Source: Acidobacteriaceae bacterium
Lineage (GTDB): Bacteria; Acidobacteriota; Terriglobia; Terriglobales; Acidobacteriaceae
DNA: 15,379 bases
Direction: 5' to 3'
Assembly: GCA_030040395.1 (NCBI GenBank)
Contig: JASHTU010000293.1
Location: forward strand, 1-15,379
The notes under the pieces are model-generated. The model had not been told where the DNA came from. It did not search any database and saw only the letters and a list, made by a program, of their open reading frames with translations. Every line of letters begins with the position of its first letter. Position 1 is the stretch's first letter. Positions 14,547-15,379 of the stretch are shown one piece after another. The position numbers were made by a program, and so were the translations under genes.

Positions 14547-15379
14547 ATGCGCGTAGCGGTGATTGGCGGAACGGGTCACATTGGCAGTTATCTCACACCC
14601 ATGCTCGTTGACGCCGGCCATGAAGTGATCTGCGTCTGCCGTGGGCGCCGCCAACCCTACCGCGAGCATCCCGCATGGAGTTCCGTCGCCTATTGCTACG
14701 TCGACCGCGCCGTGGAAGAAGAGGCGGGCGCCTTCGGCCAGCGCATCGCCCACCTCAAAACCGAGGCCGTCGTCGATCTCACCTGCTATCATCCCGCAAG
14801 CGCGCGTCAACTCGCCGACGCGCTGCGCGGCAACGCGACTCATCTGCTCCACTGCGGCACCATCTGGGTGCACGGACCCAGCGCCTCCGTCCCCACCACT
14901 GAAGATCAGCCCCGCCAGCCCTTCGGAGACTACGGCATCCGCAAGGCCGCCATCGAAGCCTGGCTATTGGCGCAGGCGCACGAAACCGGACTGCCCGTCA
15001 CCGTCCTTCATCCCGGCCATCTCGTCGGTCCGGGCTGGGCACCCATCAACCCCGCCAGCAACTTCAACACCGCCGTCTTCGCTGCGCTGATGCAGGGCGA
15101 CGAGGTATTCATTCCCAACTTCGGCACGGAAACCGTTCACCACGTGCATGCGGAAGATGTAGCGCGCGCCTTTCTGCTTGCCATCCGCAATCGCGAGGCC
15201 GCGCTCGGCCACAGCTTTCACGTGGTGGCCGCCTCCGCGCTCACCCTCCTCGGCTACGCCGAGCAAATGGCGGCTTGGTTCGGCCAGCCGCCTAAGCTGC
15301 GCTTCTTGCCCTTCCATGATTGGAGACAATCCGTCTCCGAACGCGACGCCGCCGTCACTGAAGATCATATCCGCCACTC
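14547..15379 (+). CDS. NAD-dependent epimerase/dehydratase (extended SDR), cut by window end
   Basis: The frame is open from the ATG at 14547 to the right edge (277 codons visible, no stop). It starts with the Rossmann motif MRVAVIGGTGHIGSYL (GxxGxxG at 7-13). It carries the extended-SDR YxxxK as YGIRK (Y129, K133), CGTIWVHGP (103-111) in the position of the active-site Ser/Thr strand, then VTVLHPGHLVGPGW and HHVHAEDVARAFLLAI, both typical of nucleotide-sugar epimerases and dehydratases. Such enzymes oxidise and epimerise or dehydrate a sugar or sugar-nucleotide with bound NAD(P). The start was chosen from AAGGAGG eight bases upstream. It is divergent from transketolase. The exact reaction is unknown; the family is secure. 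Confidence 0.9.
   Translation, partial: MRVAVIGGTGHIGSYLTPMLVDAGHEVICVCRGRRQPYREHPAWSSVAYCYVDRAVEEEAGAFGQRIAHLKTEAVVDLTCYHPASARQLADALRGNATHLLHCGTIWVHGPSASVPTTEDQPRQPFGDYGIRKAAIEAWLLAQAHETGLPVTVLHPGHLVGPGWAPINPASNFNTAVFAALMQGDEVFIPNFGTETVHHVHAEDVARAFLLAIRNREAALGHSFHVVAASALTLLGYAEQMAAWFGQPPKLRFLPFHDWRQSVSERDAAVTEDHIRH

Overview
The window reads as accessory, catabolism-oriented DNA from a moderately high-GC soil-type bacterium, most likely an Acidobacteriota of the Solibacter/Bryobacter kind. The main clue is a 1200-residue Oar-like TonB-dependent receptor with an N-terminal carboxypeptidase-regulatory-like domain and the NNLPLNGRSF plug motif, a protein type heavily expanded in that phylum. 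The taxonomic call is an inference from protein style; no rRNA or tRNA gene is visible.

Left part (1-2416, minus strand): a fused alpha+beta E1 subunit of a thiamine-diphosphate 2-oxoacid dehydrogenase, followed 22 bp later by a muconolactone-isomerase-like small protein. No E2 or E3 gene lies inside the window. Middle part (2417-8172): the large outer-membrane receptor on the minus strand, divergent from a secreted TPR protein on the plus strand. Their shared control region carries the most striking non-coding signal of the window: two minus-strand promoters of identical geometry, 145 bp apart, each preceded at the same distance by the same upstream element ending in an ATCAT-N3-ATGAT dyad.

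Right part (8206-15379): a mosaic of small-molecule (probably sugar or sugar-acid) enzymes. On the minus strand an SDR dehydrogenase is followed by an enolase-superfamily (mandelate racemase/muconate lactonizing) enzyme. A FabG-like SDR runs divergently on the plus strand. A full-length transketolase overlaps a one-domain cupin by ATGA on the minus strand. An extended-SDR NAD-epimerase starts divergently from the transketolase and runs off the right edge. A 546-bp gap between the second SDR and the cupin holds what looks like a decayed gene start with a Tat-like signal.

A plausible joint reading is that the receptor imports a plant- or soil-derived compound, and the SDR, enolase-superfamily, cupin, transketolase and epimerase proteins convert sugars or sugar acids derived from it. 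The substrate cannot be named from sequence alone. I see no CRISPR array, insertion sequence, phage gene or evident novel defence system.
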